From the NCBI GenBank assembly GCA_028386065.3, contig JAKUCV010001511.1, positions 35,018 through 99,017 on the forward strand: a stretch of 64,000 bases of DNA. The letters are read 5' to 3'. Below are positions 11,684 through 23,544 of the stretch, piece after piece. This DNA is from Turnera subulata (lineage: Eukaryota > Streptophyta > Magnoliopsida > Malpighiales > Passifloraceae). The notes beneath the pieces were generated by a model. The model was not told the DNA's origin, ran no database searches, and was given only the letters and a program-made list of their open reading frames with translations. The position numbers and the translations under genes are program-made. The stretch's first letter is position 1, and each line of letters opens with the position of its first letter.

Positions 11684-12056
11684 TATTAATTAGCCCATTT
11701 AAAAATAAATAAATGCAAATTAAATGTGATGGGCCTTGTATGAGCCTAAGCGAAATATAAATGAAATTAAAGCGAAAAATTAAATGCAATGGGCCCTTTA
11801 ATAGCACAATCATAATTTAAATAAAAACATAAAATATGCTTACTCGATAAATCTTTCAGCAGTAATGTATAATATATCATACTAATACATGGGCTTTTTA
11901 ATAGCCCAATCATAATTTAAATAAAAATATAAAATATGCTTACTCGATAAATCTTTCAGCAGTAATATATAGCATAATAATAAAGAATATATAACATATA
12001 TAGACAGGATGAAAGTAGTAATAAGAAAAATTTTAGAAATAAATACCTTAATAGAG
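11684..12056 (-). repeat. Element A leader with GGGC...GCCC repeats
   Basis: Repeated units contain GGGCCTTGTATGAGCC-like and GGGCTTTTTAATAGCCC short inverted repeats separated by AAATTAAAT-rich spacers. The string ATGCTTACTCGATAAATC occurs twice (11836 and 11936 regions). The equivalent in element B is at 28965-29345. Confidence 0.6.
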
Positions 12057-12077
12057 TAGAGACTCGTGCTGATAACG
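12057..12077 (-). other. Primer-binding-site-like sequence of element A
   Basis: Directly inside the 5' LTR the minus strand reads CGTTATCAGCACGAGTCTC. It shares TATCAG with the usual initiator-tRNA-Met primer site TGGTATCAGAGC but is otherwise a weak match. Element B has the same sequence with one change (29446-29466). The assignment rests mainly on position. Confidence 0.45.
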
Positions 12078-12586
12078 TGTTATAAAATTAGGGGAGAAAT
12101 TCACTTCTTGATGGAATGATACAAGCTTGATCAAGATAATAATCTAACATTGATGGAAGTAATACACCATTAATAGTAATAATACAACTTTGATAATAAT
12201 AGTAATAATGAAGATTAATAAAATATAGATGAAGGGAGATGGAGAGGAGAGGTGTATGTGTATGAAAATGAAGAGAGTAATCTTATGGTAAGATGTAAGT
12301 ATATGAAAGTGAAGGAATGAAGGGGTATTTATAGTTGGAGATGGAGGATAAAAATAAATAAGTATAAATTTAAAAGGATAAAATCAAATGGATGTTAGGT
12401 AAAGAAAGATGATATTAAGATTGTGACAAATAGAATTATGGAGGATAATTAACCAAAGAGATAATTCCAATTCCAAGTAGAAGTTTAGTGTATGGGTAAA
12501 GTATTTATCGAGGGTAAATTCAGATATGGTAAAAATGAGTTTTACTGAATGGTAACAATGACATTCACCATAATTTATTTATAACA
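12078..12586 (-). repeat. 5' LTR of copia element A
   Basis: It is collinear with 63-568 and followed by the TSD copy TTTTG. A TATA-like stretch (TATAAATACCCC on the minus strand, near 12330) is conserved in all four LTRs of this family and may be the retroelement promoter. Confidence 0.9.
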
Positions 12587-12591
12587 TTTTG

Positions 12592-13343
12592 TTCTTTTTT
12601 GTCTTTTTTAATTTGAGCTGAATTGACGGCCATGAGTTAAAGTTGAGAGTATTCACCGACAACAGCCGTTATCGTGCGGCGTCATTGACTCATTGTCACT
12701 GTTGTTATTATTATATTTTCATTTTTTTTGTCGAAAATTGACACTGTTATTTTGTTTTGTAGAGAATCTCTGGGGATTTCATTTCATTTTCATCACTCGT
12801 TTTTTCTGTATTGTTTTTTTTTTTCTAAAAAAAAAAGGAAAAAAAGAGGGAAAGAGGAAATGAATTACAATTACAAAACAAAAATAAGGACAGCTGCAGC
12901 TGTTTCCTAAAATTTTAACACTGCTTGCTTGCTTGCTTGTGTTGTTACCTGCCTTATCCAACTAACTAACTCTCTTTCTTTCATTTCCCATATAGTAGTA
13001 GTTCCGGTTCCGGGTGTGGTTTCAAGTTCAACTCCAAAAAAGAAAATTCAACGCTTTTGAATAAAAACAAAATCCCGCAATTTGGTACCAGAATTTACTC
13101 CCTCCTTCCTCCTCCGATCTAAAGCACAGCTAATAACCTTCCCCTACAATCTCTCAACTTCCTTTTCCTCTCCCCCCCACTTTCCCATTCTAAATTCTAG
13201 GGTTTCTGTTCCACAGATCTACTACTCTCCCCCAGCTTACTTATTTGCCTTCCTCCCCCCTATAAATATAATCCTCCCTACTACTATGCCTCCTAGTGAT
13301 TAAGGTCTCTTGTGTTTCTTCTCTCCGCCGCCGCCCCCCGCCA
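12592..13343. other. Upstream region of the type-B ARR gene
   Basis: Ordinary AT-rich promoter-like sequence with poly-T/poly-A runs (12800-12850), turning CT-rich from 13090 toward the gene as plant 5' leaders do. No other gene is seen. The copia insertion A ends only about 750 bp before the start codon. Confidence 0.6.
13261..13268 (+). promoter_or_regulatory. Candidate TATA box of the ARR gene
   Basis: TATAAATA lies 76 bp before the start codon. If used, transcription would begin near 13290 and give a very short leader. The CT-rich sequence upstream (13090-13250) looks like leader, so a more distal start is equally possible. In that case the tiny frame ATG-CCT-CCT-AGT-GAT-TAA at 13286-13303 would be an upstream ORF of five codons. 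Confidence 0.35.
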
Positions 13344-16300
13344 ATGGCCGCTTTGCAGCGAGTGGCGTCCAGTGTGAGCACTAGCGCCAGCAGCTACTCC
13401 TCCGCTAGAGGTGGCGTTGCCGCAGCCGCCGGTGATGTTCCCGTGCCGGAGCAGTTCCCCGCCGGCCTCAGGGTTCTCGTGGTCGACGATGACACCACTT
13501 GCTTGAGAATTCTCGAGCAGATGCTTCGCCGCTGTCTATATCACGGTTAGCCCTCCTCCTCCTCCCCTTTTAATTACTTTATTAGTTAGTTTAGTTAAAG
13601 CTGTTGTTGCTTGCTACTAGAGTTAGTTAATGGGGCTTCTTATTGGATTCGGTTATACCTTGATTAGGTTGGGAATTCTTTCTTCATTAATAATATTAAC
13701 AGAAATATTAACTTGATCATCAATTGTAGTTACATTTTTATTTCTTTTGTTGCTTCTCATGATGCTCTTCCTGATTGGTGATACGTGAACTGTAGTTCTA
13801 GTGAAATTGTGCTCCAATCTAGCTAGATGCTTTGCTGCCCTTTCTGCTAGTCTGAATAAAAGATGGAGATGATTTAATTGCATGACCTAGCTTCTCTTCA
13901 CCACTAAAACAAAAAACGGCTTTCTCTGGAAATCTTAAACTGCCCGTTTTGGTTTTTGTACTTCAAACGTTCAATTTTGTTGTTCCTACTCTCTCCCGTC
14001 TTATGCCCTCTCTTACTTCCTCCTCTTTACTGTCATGTCATGTTATGAAAAAGTTGCAAAATTACGTTTTTGGGATAACGAAATGCAACCAAATGATTTC
14101 CCGGTGCTTTTGGAAGAGGGAGCTATTCATCCTTAAACTGCAAATCATCAACATACCAAAGTAGTAAGAGGTTGAAGCTTGGAGGATCTGGTGAGGCTGC
14201 TGGGGATGTAAGTTTCAATGGAAAAAGTCAAAAGAGGATTAGTTTGTTTTTAGATAACAAAATTGAACCCATGTTTTGGAGCAATTGGTTATGTAGCCAT
14301 TTTATTCTATGCTGACTTTTAGACCCAACAAAATTTGAATTAATTCTTTTGAAATACATGAAATCTTGTAATTTAATAATTTGATGGCAGATGTGTCGAA
14401 CTATGTCCGTTCTTCATTCCTCCTTTAAACCCTACGGTCCTAATTGATGATAATTATTGATGGAACTGTGTGCATGGTTATTATGATTTTTACACACGTT
14501 CTTTTTTGACAGGTCAGTTCCATTTAAGCACAGGTTTAGCCTGGCAAACCTATATTTTTGGGTTATTGAACCCGTACCATGAGGCTTGAGGACTCTGGGC
14601 TACAAGCCTTTATTGCTGACTTTTACTGTTCTTAATTCGAAGACTGCCTTCCGAAATTGTTTTAGTTGATTTTCTTCTTATGGGGTATTTTGGACATCAT
14701 AATAATAAATATTTTTTAGAAATTCTATTTTGTCTGCTACCTTTCATCCGCATGGACTCTGCGTTCTATTTTGTCTGCCATACGCACTAGTAACCTGAGG
14801 CTTTTCAAGTGATTGACTGAAGTTTTTACCTTTTCTTTTAATTGGTTGCAGTTACCACTTGTTCTCAGGCGACAGTTGCTTTGAATATGCTTAGAGAAAG
14901 GAAAGGCTTTTTTGATGTGGTACTTAGTGATGTTCATATGCCTGATATGGATGGATTTAAACTTCTTGAACATGTTGGGTTGGAAATGGACCTTCCGGTT
15001 ATTAGTGAGTATTATTCATCAACTCTTTTGTGAGTTCATATTTTATGTCCAACTATTTACGTGAAACTTTGGCTTCAGTGATGTCTGCTGATGGGAGAAC
15101 TAGTGCAGTAATGAGGGGAATCAAACATGGAGCTTGTGATTATTTAATTAAGCCTATTCGTGAGGAAGAGCTCAAGAATATATGGCAACATGTCATTAGG
15201 AAAAAGTGGAATGAAAATAAAGATTTTGAACAGTCAGGGAGCTTGGAAGATAATGATCGGCATAAACGAGGAAATGATGACATTGAAAATGCTTGTTCAG
15301 TAAACGAAGGAACAGAAGGAGCCTTGAAGTGTCAGAAAAGGAGGAGCAGTGTCAAAGAAGAAGATGATGAGCTGGAAAATGATGATCCTTCTACATCAAA
15401 GAAACCAAGGGTTGTATGGTCTGTGGAGCTTCATCAGCAATTTGTTAGTGCAGTGAACCAGCTTGGAATTGATAGTATGATCTCTAATGATGTGCCTTTA
15501 CGATTAATGTTTTCATTTAGGTCGTGGTTCCAGTGTTCAAATGATTGGTGTCGTGTCAGAAGAAAGCTTTGTGAATTTCCATTATATCTTTCTCTTGATT
15601 GCAAATTTTTGCGCCATTTTTCAGAGGCTGTGCCTAAAAGAATTCTTGAATTGATGAGCGTACCTGGTCTAACACGAGAGAATGTTGCAAGCCATTTGCA
15701 GGTTTGGTTCTGTCCAACATTTTTGGGTTCTTTTTCATTATTTACTTCATCTGAAACCAAAAATAGTATGGCAACAAAAGGATACCTGTTCAATTGTATG
15801 ATAAAATATTACCCAGTCTAGGTAGGCTTTTATGATGTTTGTAATCATATATAGTTTGTGACCACATGATAAATGCAATAATTTGGGTAGTTTTGTGAAT
15901 CATATCTTGTTCGTGTCTTTTTATCACGGGGCTGATTTATGTTATTTCAATAAAAGTTGGATGGTTTATCTGTAAGACTAGGTGCCTTAATCTATTTATC
16001 ATGGTTTCGTTTTCGTTAGATTGATGTGAGAATTGAGTTGCATAGTGTGTTAACTCTTTCTCCAGAGACAGAATTTCCATTGTCATTGGTTAAGTAGCTG
16101 GAATAACGTGCATTGCATTATTTTAGCAGGCTCAAGCTTTAATTTTTTCGCACAAAGAGCTTGTACATGCCACCAAGTCACAGAGTAACCATGCACTGAA
16201 TATTTTATAGGCTAGGTGAGGGAAGTGAAGCGTGGAGCGATTCCAAAAGGCAAAACAGCACAAACTTGAAATGTTTTATAGGATGAGTGTCATGAACAGC

Positions 16301-17549
16301 AGTCACTGTTTTTAAAAAAAATCTTATAATTTTCTTCATGGATTATTATGCTTTCTATTTCCTTATATCTTTTCCTGTAATATCAATTTCACAGAAGTTT
16401 AGACTATATTTGAAGAGGTTAAGTGTGGGCCAACAAGGTGGGATTTCAAATGCGTTTTGTGGATCCTTGGACTCAAATGTTAAATTTAATCCACTTGGAA
16501 GATTTGATATCCAAGCATTGGCCGTTGCCGGCCAGATTCCTCCTCAAACATTAGCAGCACTGCAGGCTGATCCTTTAGGTCGGCCTACTGGACCAACCGG
16601 CGGCATAGTGACAACAGTGGACCAACCGGCACTTTTACCGACATCTGTACAGGCGTCCAAGGGTATTGCCATTGAACATGGTGTGGCTTTCGGTCAGCCA
16701 TTAGTAAAATGCCCATCTAACATTTCCAAACATTTTGTTGAGGATGCTACAAAGGGGTTTGGAGCTTGGCCTTCAAATAACCTTGCTACTGTCGGACCCA
16801 GTAGCAATCTCGGGGGAATCAGCACTCAACATGGTAACATAATGTTGGACATACTGCAGCAGCAGCAGAGACAGCTTCAACAACAACACCAAGTGTTATC
16901 GTTGCCAGAACCGAGCCGTTCAATTACGGTGCAGCCCTCTTGCCTTGTGGTTCCTTCACAGTCATCAGTCTGTTTCCAGGCAGGAAATAGTTCTACTTCA
17001 GTGAATCAAAATTCCAGCTATAATAGGAATGCTGCCATAGATTACAGTCTTCTTTCACCTCAGTCAAATAACTCTATGAACATTGGCCAGTTATCGGAAG
17101 GGGATCTCAAAGCCGCAGGTATTGTCGGTGGGTACCCAGGCCAAGGTCCTATGTCTCCTTCTGTGTCTTCTTGCTCCATAAATGCTGACAACAGTGCCGC
17201 TCGGCGAGTTCAGAACACAAGCATGCCAACTAGAGCTGCCAGGCAGTCATCGGGACTTGCGCCTAATATCTGCGGTGTCCAGGGTTCGTATGGTGCAAAG
17301 TCAGGTGAAGTGCTTGATCAAGGGCCACTTGCAAATCTTGGATTCAATAGAGGGACTTGTATTGCAAGCCAGTTTGCAGTGGGTCAATTTGAAACTCCAT
17401 TTACCAGTCAAGGAAAAATATACGTGGAGGGTAATGGTAATAAAGTAAAGCAGGAGCCAAGTATGGAATTCATGGTTAATGCCAGAGTGGGGATACCACT
17501 ACTGCAGCACTTTTCTCCAAGTGATATTATGAGCGTTTACACAGAATAG
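13344..17549 (+). CDS. Type-B two-component response regulator (ARR-like transcription factor)
   Basis: This nuclear transcription factor takes phosphate from His-phosphotransfer proteins in cytokinin signalling and activates target genes. Five coding exons fit the protein: 13344-13545, 14852-15004, 15079-15474, 15625-15701 and 16395-17549 (660 aa). The receiver domain (about residues 42-160) has the acidic pocket in VLVVDDD, phospho-acceptor Asp94 in [11 protein letters not shown] and Lys143 in YLIKPIR. The GARP/Myb-like DNA-binding domain (about 224-285) has the family signature [12 protein letters not shown] and [16 protein letters not shown]. The C-terminal half is Gln- and Asn-rich, with a [12 protein letters not shown] run, as in the activation domains of ARR1/ARR2/ARR12-type proteins. 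The start ATG has the good context CCAATGG; an upstream in-frame stretch lacks an ATG. All intron borders are GT-AG and frames join exactly. The subclass within type B is not assigned. Confidence 0.93.
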
Positions 17550-19276
17550 GTAAATGTGGTGTTTGGAAATTGCATAATATGATGGTATTTGCTGTGTTTG
17601 TACTCTAGAAGCTTTTAGTAGCCCTTTTTTGCTAATACTGCGTTTCAGTACTGCTAAAGATAGTGATTTGATGGGGTTAGATGATTAGCAAGTGCTGACA
17701 AAGTGAAACTCTTGTTGCCTCTTCAATTTTTGGCAGATTTTGTGACAATACCCGAGTTCTCATATGGATTTTTTAAAGGAGCACTATTTTTGAGTTGTTT
17801 CACCCACTCTCCTTGAGTTAGGATAAGATGTTTTTTTGCAATGGCAATTTAACCTATTGAACTACGTTTGACCTTGTTTGCTGGCATAGGTTTGATTTTA
17901 GTTTTTCTTTCTGGATTGGTTGGAATAGCTTGTTTTGATTTAATCAGCATGACAACCTCTCATTCAAAGCATTTTTTTGGATCTTATTGGTGCTACATGG
18001 TATGCTTTTTTTTGCCTCTATTTTTGGTGTAATTAACTTATTGTGAAGTTCAATTAATGCTAGGTGTCTGAAAATTTCAGGGTTTATGTTTCATCATAAT
18101 TTGGAAGAGAAAAATATTCATTGATGGTTGTGGAGTATCATACCCACCAATTGATACATAATTCAGCATTTTAAAAGGTATATATAAAAATAAAATATTG
18201 TATTAATTATCCTGCTAATTGGATAATCCATCACCCTCAAAAGAAACTCAAGGATGATTATGTAGCTATCAGTAGCATCATTGTTAACTTAATGCCCCTG
18301 GAGCATGATCTTACCGTTGTTAATTTTCAGATGCACGAGTGGCTTATAATTGTGCGTATACTATTTTCGGGCATAGGTAGCTTCAAAGAGATTATTTGGT
18401 TTCACTATGTCAGTATATAGGGGAATTGCTTGTTTGAAATTTTTGTTTTTGGTTAGCATTGATTGTCTAATTATAACTTTGTTTCATGGCAGGCTTGTAT
18501 TAGTTTAATCGACGCAAGTCTCCTAACTTCCATGGATAGCACAGATTGTTTATAAGGTGAAGATCTTGAAAGGATTCAAGTTGAAGTCTGAATATCATTG
18601 CTGTAGGTTTGCAACGTCTGCTCTGTTCTCTAGGAATCATGCTGGAGCCTTGCCAATATCTGTATCCTGGAAAAGACCAATTTATACCCCGTTTGTAAAG
18701 TTTCTCTACATTGCTGGGCTTCCACGTGAATTTAGTTTCCTTCTCTTTGACTGTAGGGAATAAGTTATTCAGACTTCTTCTAGACCCTTTGGAATCATGT
18801 AGGTCATGTCGGCTTCTCGCTGTCATAAATGTGTAGCTATTTAATTTGATGATGGTGGAATGCTCCTGTGCTTGGTAGGCGACAGATTCAAAGGTCTATT
18901 CTTTCATCTCAGATCACCGGGTTTGTGTGCGTTTTGCTCATCTGGCTCCAGCTACAATTAAAGGTCTTATGGTTGAGTTTCATTAGCGCAGTGAATTAAT
19001 TCATATTCAAGCATTCTCCCAAACCCACCGAGAAACCTAGTGATACTGTCCTTGTACTAGATATTAACCACAGCATTGTACATACATATGCTTTAAAGAG
19101 CAGAGATCTTGCCAAGAAGAACTTTACTATTAAACTTTCTGAATAATGTTGCCGGTTAAAAATAGTAAATATGTCACTCAACTTTGCACCAAGTTGTCCC
19201 TTAACTATCTTTTTGGCTTTTATGTCCCTCAAGTTTAGTATTGCCGAGTGTTGTTATTTCTCTAACCGCAAAATAG
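17550..19276. other. 3' flank of the ARR gene
   Basis: AT-rich sequence with no recognised gene. An acceptor-like TTTCATGGCAG at 18483-18493 suggests that the 3' untranslated region could be spliced, but nothing proves it. Short open frames at 18500-18830 on both strands match no family. Confidence 0.4.
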
Positions 19277-19830
19277 GTTTTGACACGATAACACGACACG
19301 AACCCGACACGAAATTAGCATATATAGATCAGAGATTTTTAACCCGTTTAATTAAATGGGTTGACCCGATACGATAAGTAAATTAGCAGGTCAGGTCCCA
19401 GGTTGACCCTCCAACCCGATGGGTACCTATTTATGACCCGATTATATTTAGGGTCTATATATTTTACTGATTTAATACATGATTTATTTACTATTTATGG
19501 CCAAAATTATCAAAAACTGTTGTTATATATGATTTTAAATAATATTATATTACGATTTTATAATTTATAATTATATTTAATATATAGAAAATCTAATTAT
19601 ATACCTATTTGCTTGGAAAATATGCAAAATGGACAAACTCCAAACAAATTTGTAGACTTCGTAGAGTTAACAGATAACCCGCGGGTCAACCCGAACCCGA
19701 CACGATTATAAACGGGTTGACACGGCACGACACGATTATTAAACAGGTCAGGTACGGGTTGAGAAATTAAAACCTATTTACCTGTTCAACCCGACACGAA
19801 CCCGACCCGTCAACACGAATTGTCAGGCCT
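19277..19830. repeat. ACCCGACACG-rich dispersed repeat
   Basis: Both ends of this stretch contain multiple copies of the motif ACACGAACCCGACACG and its variants around an AT-rich centre, and the middle holds inverted variants (CGGGTTGACACGGCACGACACG). The motif composition is typical of a small non-autonomous transposon. I could not define exact termini or a target duplication, so the class is open. Confidence 0.5.
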
Positions 19831-19839
19831 ACTCTAACC

Positions 19840-21267
19840 TGGTATGGAAGGTTTCTGCCGATGTGGTGCAATGTGGCAACGCGTGTATGACACATCAGGT
19901 GGGTCTCACGTGCCACATGTGCGCCCAAGTTTTGCTAGGCAGTGCAGTGTCTAGTTTTTCTCGTGCATGTCTATGGCATGCTTCTCTATGGAAACCTGAA
20001 GAATGGTAGAAAAAATAATTGCCTGTCGGAAAGTAAAACTGATTCTCGACTCGACGATTGCTTAACGCCATGAGGGCACCTGTGTGTATTTGTTTTTGCT
20101 TGTATATATGGGGTATGATACACGTATATATGTGGCTACTCTCATCACCTTGTCTTATCAGAGGAAAGCCTTCGATTTGCTTCGTGATAAAACTATTTTT
20201 ATTATTGATACCTCTAAAGAATAAGTAGCTAATTTCTATTTTATAAATTATTATTACTTATTGTTAGTTATCATTTTTACAATAATGGCTCATAATTTTA
20301 TAAACCAACACTGTTTATTTTCTTTTGTCCTATGGCACTGTACGGAACATGTCCACACTCCAAGTACCAATAGAGGGCAGCTATGAATTCAATCCAATGG
20401 ATAGTATCTATTCATTGAATTCACGGTTCTAAAACACAAATTATATCTTCATTATCTTAGAACAAAATCAATTTAAATAATTGCCCAATATAAATTGAAA
20501 TCATTCCAAATGTTGATGAAAAAATATCTTTTCAATTTAAATTAAAGATCCACCATATATACTTTACATCATGAAAATAAATACGAAAAATATGGTTAGG
20601 TGATGACCATGGGGTATGAGATAATCTCATTGAAATTGTATTCTTATTCTTCGATCAATCATTTCTATTTTTAACGTGATTAGCAATGCAAAACTCATTC
20701 ACGCTCAATCTTGTTAGTTGAGAAACATTTGACGGAAATGGTGATGATATAAAGAGAGATTATTTGTTGTAACTAAAACATGTTACAAAGAGAGGTTGGT
20801 TGAATATATATTTTTTTTAATATCTTTTAACACTAATTCTTACAAATTACCAAAGAAAAGCCACTGTTGAATTTAATAAATCAGCACAGCGATTCGCTCT
20901 TTCCTGTTGTTTATATCCAAGAGTTCTATCCGGCGAATGGAATTTATCAATCAAATTGGTTACCATACCATGTTACATGCCTGCTTGGAAATGTTCTGGT
21001 AGAGAAGGTGGTAGGCGAACGGTTACAACATGTTATAATAAACAAAACCTTTTTCTTGCAATCAGAAACTGAAATCCATTAGGACACTCGTCCACCATAC
21101 TCAATTACCCAAGCCGGGTTGGATCCGGAATAGTCAGGGCAAGTGTCTCGATGCCAGATCGGCAACCCAAAAAAAACAGGAAACTGAAATCCATTGCAAC
21201 AGAGGCAATGTGCAAAAGCATCACAGCAAGCAGGAGTATCAATCCAAGAAAAAAGCACTTGATAAAT
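19840..21267. other. Intergenic region between ARR and FHIT genes
   Basis: AT-rich sequence without a recognisable gene, RNA or complete repeat. The ARR and FHIT genes are convergent, so this stretch holds both 3' ends. Confidence 0.4.
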
Positions 21268-22773
21268 CTACAATAGAAGGGATCTGCATTCATCTGCCTC
21301 TCGAGCCCTCTCCTCGAAGCTTCTGTCTTTCCTTTCCTTGTCTAAATTGAGCTGCTTGTTTAATTCCTTTTCCTTTTCGTCTATCTGAATGAAAGGTGCA
21401 TATGACTCAAATATCCACACAAATATTGGATGCGGGGATAGAAATGGAAGCAGAAGAAAAAAGGAGGAAGAAAATTCTCCAACTTACAGCATCATAGATT
21501 TCGTCATTGTTCTCAAAGTCGCCAACTTTTCTAGGGACGATATGGATGTGAACGTGAGGGACACTCTGTCCCGCCTGAGGCCCATCCTAGAACATCAATA
21601 GACCCTTTGATCATTTAGATTGTTAAGAAAAACATAAGTACATTATGCACTGAAGTGACTCAACAGCTGCAATACCAAGTGATAATCACAAAAGTTATTT
21701 GTATAGTATGCGAGATGCAAGATATGCAATAGTAGAAGAACTGCATTCAAAACCATTAACCTTGCAACATTGGAACTAAATATATGAGAGCTTAAATAGA
21801 ATGCCTTACTTGGATTGTGAAGGTAAGAGATGTTGCTTTATGGAAGGGCTCAAGCATCCTGGCGACCTTTTGTGCTGTGAGCCACAAGTCAATGGTCTCA
21901 TCAGATGTGAGGTCAACGACACGCTTCACGTCACGCTTTGGGACGATAAGCACATGTACATAAAAAGTCAAGGCAATCAAATTGGACCCAGAAAGGTGGA
22001 TTAGCAAAGACATGGTAGAAATCCTATCCACAGTCTACATGTGACATGCAGAATGGAAATTCAAATGCAGAACATTCATACATCAGGTCCTCCGCTCAAA
22101 GTAACAGCAAAATTCAGGATCATATATCCCTATGCTACTTTTTTTGTAATACTAAAGAGTATCCAGTCAATCGCCGGAGGCTCGACGCGTTACCTTATGA
22201 GGGACCACCACCAAAGCACAATTTCCATACTCTGGCTTTCACCAGGACTCAAAATTAAGGGAAATCAACAGGCCTTATCACTATACTCTATAGCCAATAC
22301 TAGCTAGTTGGTATATCCCTATGCTACTGGGTGCCCATGTATGTCTTTTCTCCAATTCACAAAGGTTTGCCTACTATTAATCAAAACATGATAACTTGTT
22401 TGCGCATCTCCTAGCCTAGCTACATCCGGTGGCAGAATCGGGAATGATTTCACGAGAAAAAAAAAAAAAAAAAGAAGAAGAAAAGGTAAATCCAAGTATA
22501 TCAGTGGTATTTGAGGATATGACCTGCAGAAGAGAGAAACGAACCGAAGTCAGAATCCAGTAATACCAGACTTACCAGTAGTAGTAGTAATAGTAGGGAA
22601 ATGAGAAGAAAAAACAAGTGGGGGGAAGAGGAGGAGAAACCAGGGAGAACGGGGCGGAGGTTGACCATGGCAAAGGAAAGATGGGTAGTGTAGAAAACAT
22701 CCTTTGGATGTATTTTGTGGGGCCCGAATGTATAGTAATCAGACTCCTCCGCCGTCGTCATCGTCGTCGACAT
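21268..22773 (-). CDS. FHIT-type HIT protein, bis(5'-adenosyl)-triphosphatase
   Basis: The family hydrolyses Ap3A-type dinucleotides to AMP and ADP through a histidine-AMP intermediate. The exons 22773-22641, 22523-22521, 21955-21810, 21586-21488 and 21384-21268 join in frame to 165 aa, the usual plant FHIT length. Near the N-terminus is [12 protein letters not shown], then [12 protein letters not shown], then TSLTFTIQ and [20 protein letters not shown] with the HIT triad motif HVHIHIV carrying the catalytic histidine. A charged C-terminal helix ([17 protein letters not shown]) follows. ATG 22773 is chosen because the upstream in-frame ATG (22824) lies in a probable 5'UTR intron (22913 to about 22782). 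The third intron boundary is AT-AC, and the 117 nt before it are an in-frame optional intron; if kept, the product has 204 aa. An alternative HIT-family label is possible, but the P-G-H-V-L and D-G-P-Q-A-G-Q blocks fit FHIT. Confidence 0.9.
21956..22520 (-). other. Probable U12-type AT-AC intron of the FHIT gene
   Basis: The 565-nt intron begins ATATCCTC, a near match to the U12 5' splice consensus ATATCCTT, and ends GTAC. A branch-site match TGCCTTGAC (consensus TTCCTTRAY) ends close to the 3' end, its adenosine 12 nt from the last intron base. No AG acceptor is available that would restore the conserved PGHVL sequence, whereas AT-AC splicing restores it exactly. Confidence 0.75.
22524..22640 (-). 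other. In-frame optional intron (exitron-like) in FHIT exon 1
   Basis: A 117-nt stretch starts GTTTCTCC and ends in a strong pyrimidine-rich acceptor, CTCTCTTCTGCAG. It has no stop in the coding frame and a length divisible by three. Removed, it joins CCTG to GTC and gives P-G-H. Kept, it inserts 39 residues, mostly Ser, Phe and a run of Leu/Ile/Val that could form a membrane segment. Its donor is weak. A perfect donor GTAAGT inside it (about 22575) would shift the frame. Confidence 0.55.
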
Positions 22774-23035
22774 CTGCTGCTGCTCTTTTGAGCCCAATTT
22801 TTTTAAAAGAAAAATAGTACACAATCAACAAACTTAAACAGAAAAGAACTAAAAGAATAAGTTGGGAGATGGGTGGGTTGATGAAAAAAGAAAGAAAAGA
22901 TTTTTGAAAGTACCTTGGTGGTGGTGGTGGTGGTGGTGGTGGCGGCGGCGGTTGCGGCGACGATGGCGGGGAAATTGTAACTGTAGAGAGAAGGTGGTGG
23001 TTGGTTATATTATAGGGCGGCGGGGAGTGTAAGAC
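22774..23035 (-). promoter_or_regulatory. FHIT 5' leader and core promoter
   Basis: A TATA-like TATAATATAA (23014-23005, minus) precedes a leader with a (CCA)n/(CCG)n tract (about 22920-22955). A donor AAG|GTACTT at 22913 implies a 5'UTR intron of about 130 nt that ends in the CAGCAGCAG just before the start codon. Confidence 0.45.
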
Positions 23036-23544
23036 AGTGAGAGTATCGTCGAATGAGACAGTAGAGAGACGTCACCACCAACTTCACAACCACCCGGCAG
23101 CAAACGCATTTTTCCAGTGGTTCAAAAAAGAAAAACCACCATTTCCCCCACACTTTCTTTTTCTTTTTTTTTTTTCGTTCATTTTTGTTTGGCAAACCCC
23201 TCAATTTCACACCCATGTGTTTTACACCTTGGGGTCAAATTTGTCTTCCTAAATTTTATTTCGGATCAGATGTCTATGTTTGTAAAATTAGGTCAATTTG
23301 CTCTTTAAATTTCAATTTAATTCCATTGGATGTTTTTGTTTACAAAATTCGGTCAATTTGCTTCATCAATTTGCAAAATTGGATCAATCTAGAGTGTAGA
23401 CATGTCTTTTTTTATTCGCCTACATCACTCAATTCACCCATGAACAATATTAACTTTAGACAAGTTTTAGTATGACACACTATCCACTAAATCTATATTA
23501 ATTAGATGTAATTTTTTATTACAATTTTGATCAAAGGATGAATT
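23036..23544. other. Intergenic sequence before copia element B
   Basis: Contains poly-T runs and two diverged copies of a TACAAAATT(A/C)GGTCAATTTGC-like phrase near 23285 and 23340, a local imperfect direct repeat. No gene is recognised. Confidence 0.4.

Larger units (their letters stand above)
63..12586 (-). mobile_element. Copia-type LTR retrotransposon A, non-autonomous, with nested insertions
   Basis: Two LTRs of about 506 and 509 bp (63-568 and 12078-12586) bound the element, and the 5-bp repeat TTTTG lies directly outside both ends (58-62 and 12587-12591), so this is one insertion event. Minus orientation follows from a polypurine tract beside the left LTR, RNase H and reverse transcriptase remnants read on the minus strand, and a tRNA-primer-like site beside the right LTR. 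Removing the nested solo LTR C and its TSD leaves about 6.2 kb, matching element B. The two LTRs differ at roughly one base in twenty over the part compared by eye, so it is the older of the two copies. The pol region is full of stops and deletions; I see no intact gag or pol, so it probably moved with enzymes supplied by a relative. Confidence 0.9.

Noticed and set aside
13296..13343. N-terminal extension of the ARR frame
   Set aside because: The frame is open, but position 13296 is GTG, not ATG; the first ATG (13344) has a good context.
22822..22824. Upstream in-frame ATG of the FHIT gene (17 extra residues)
   Set aside because: It most likely lies in a 5'UTR intron bounded by AAG|GTACTT at 22913 and CAG just before the chosen start; the extra residues have no counterpart in the family.
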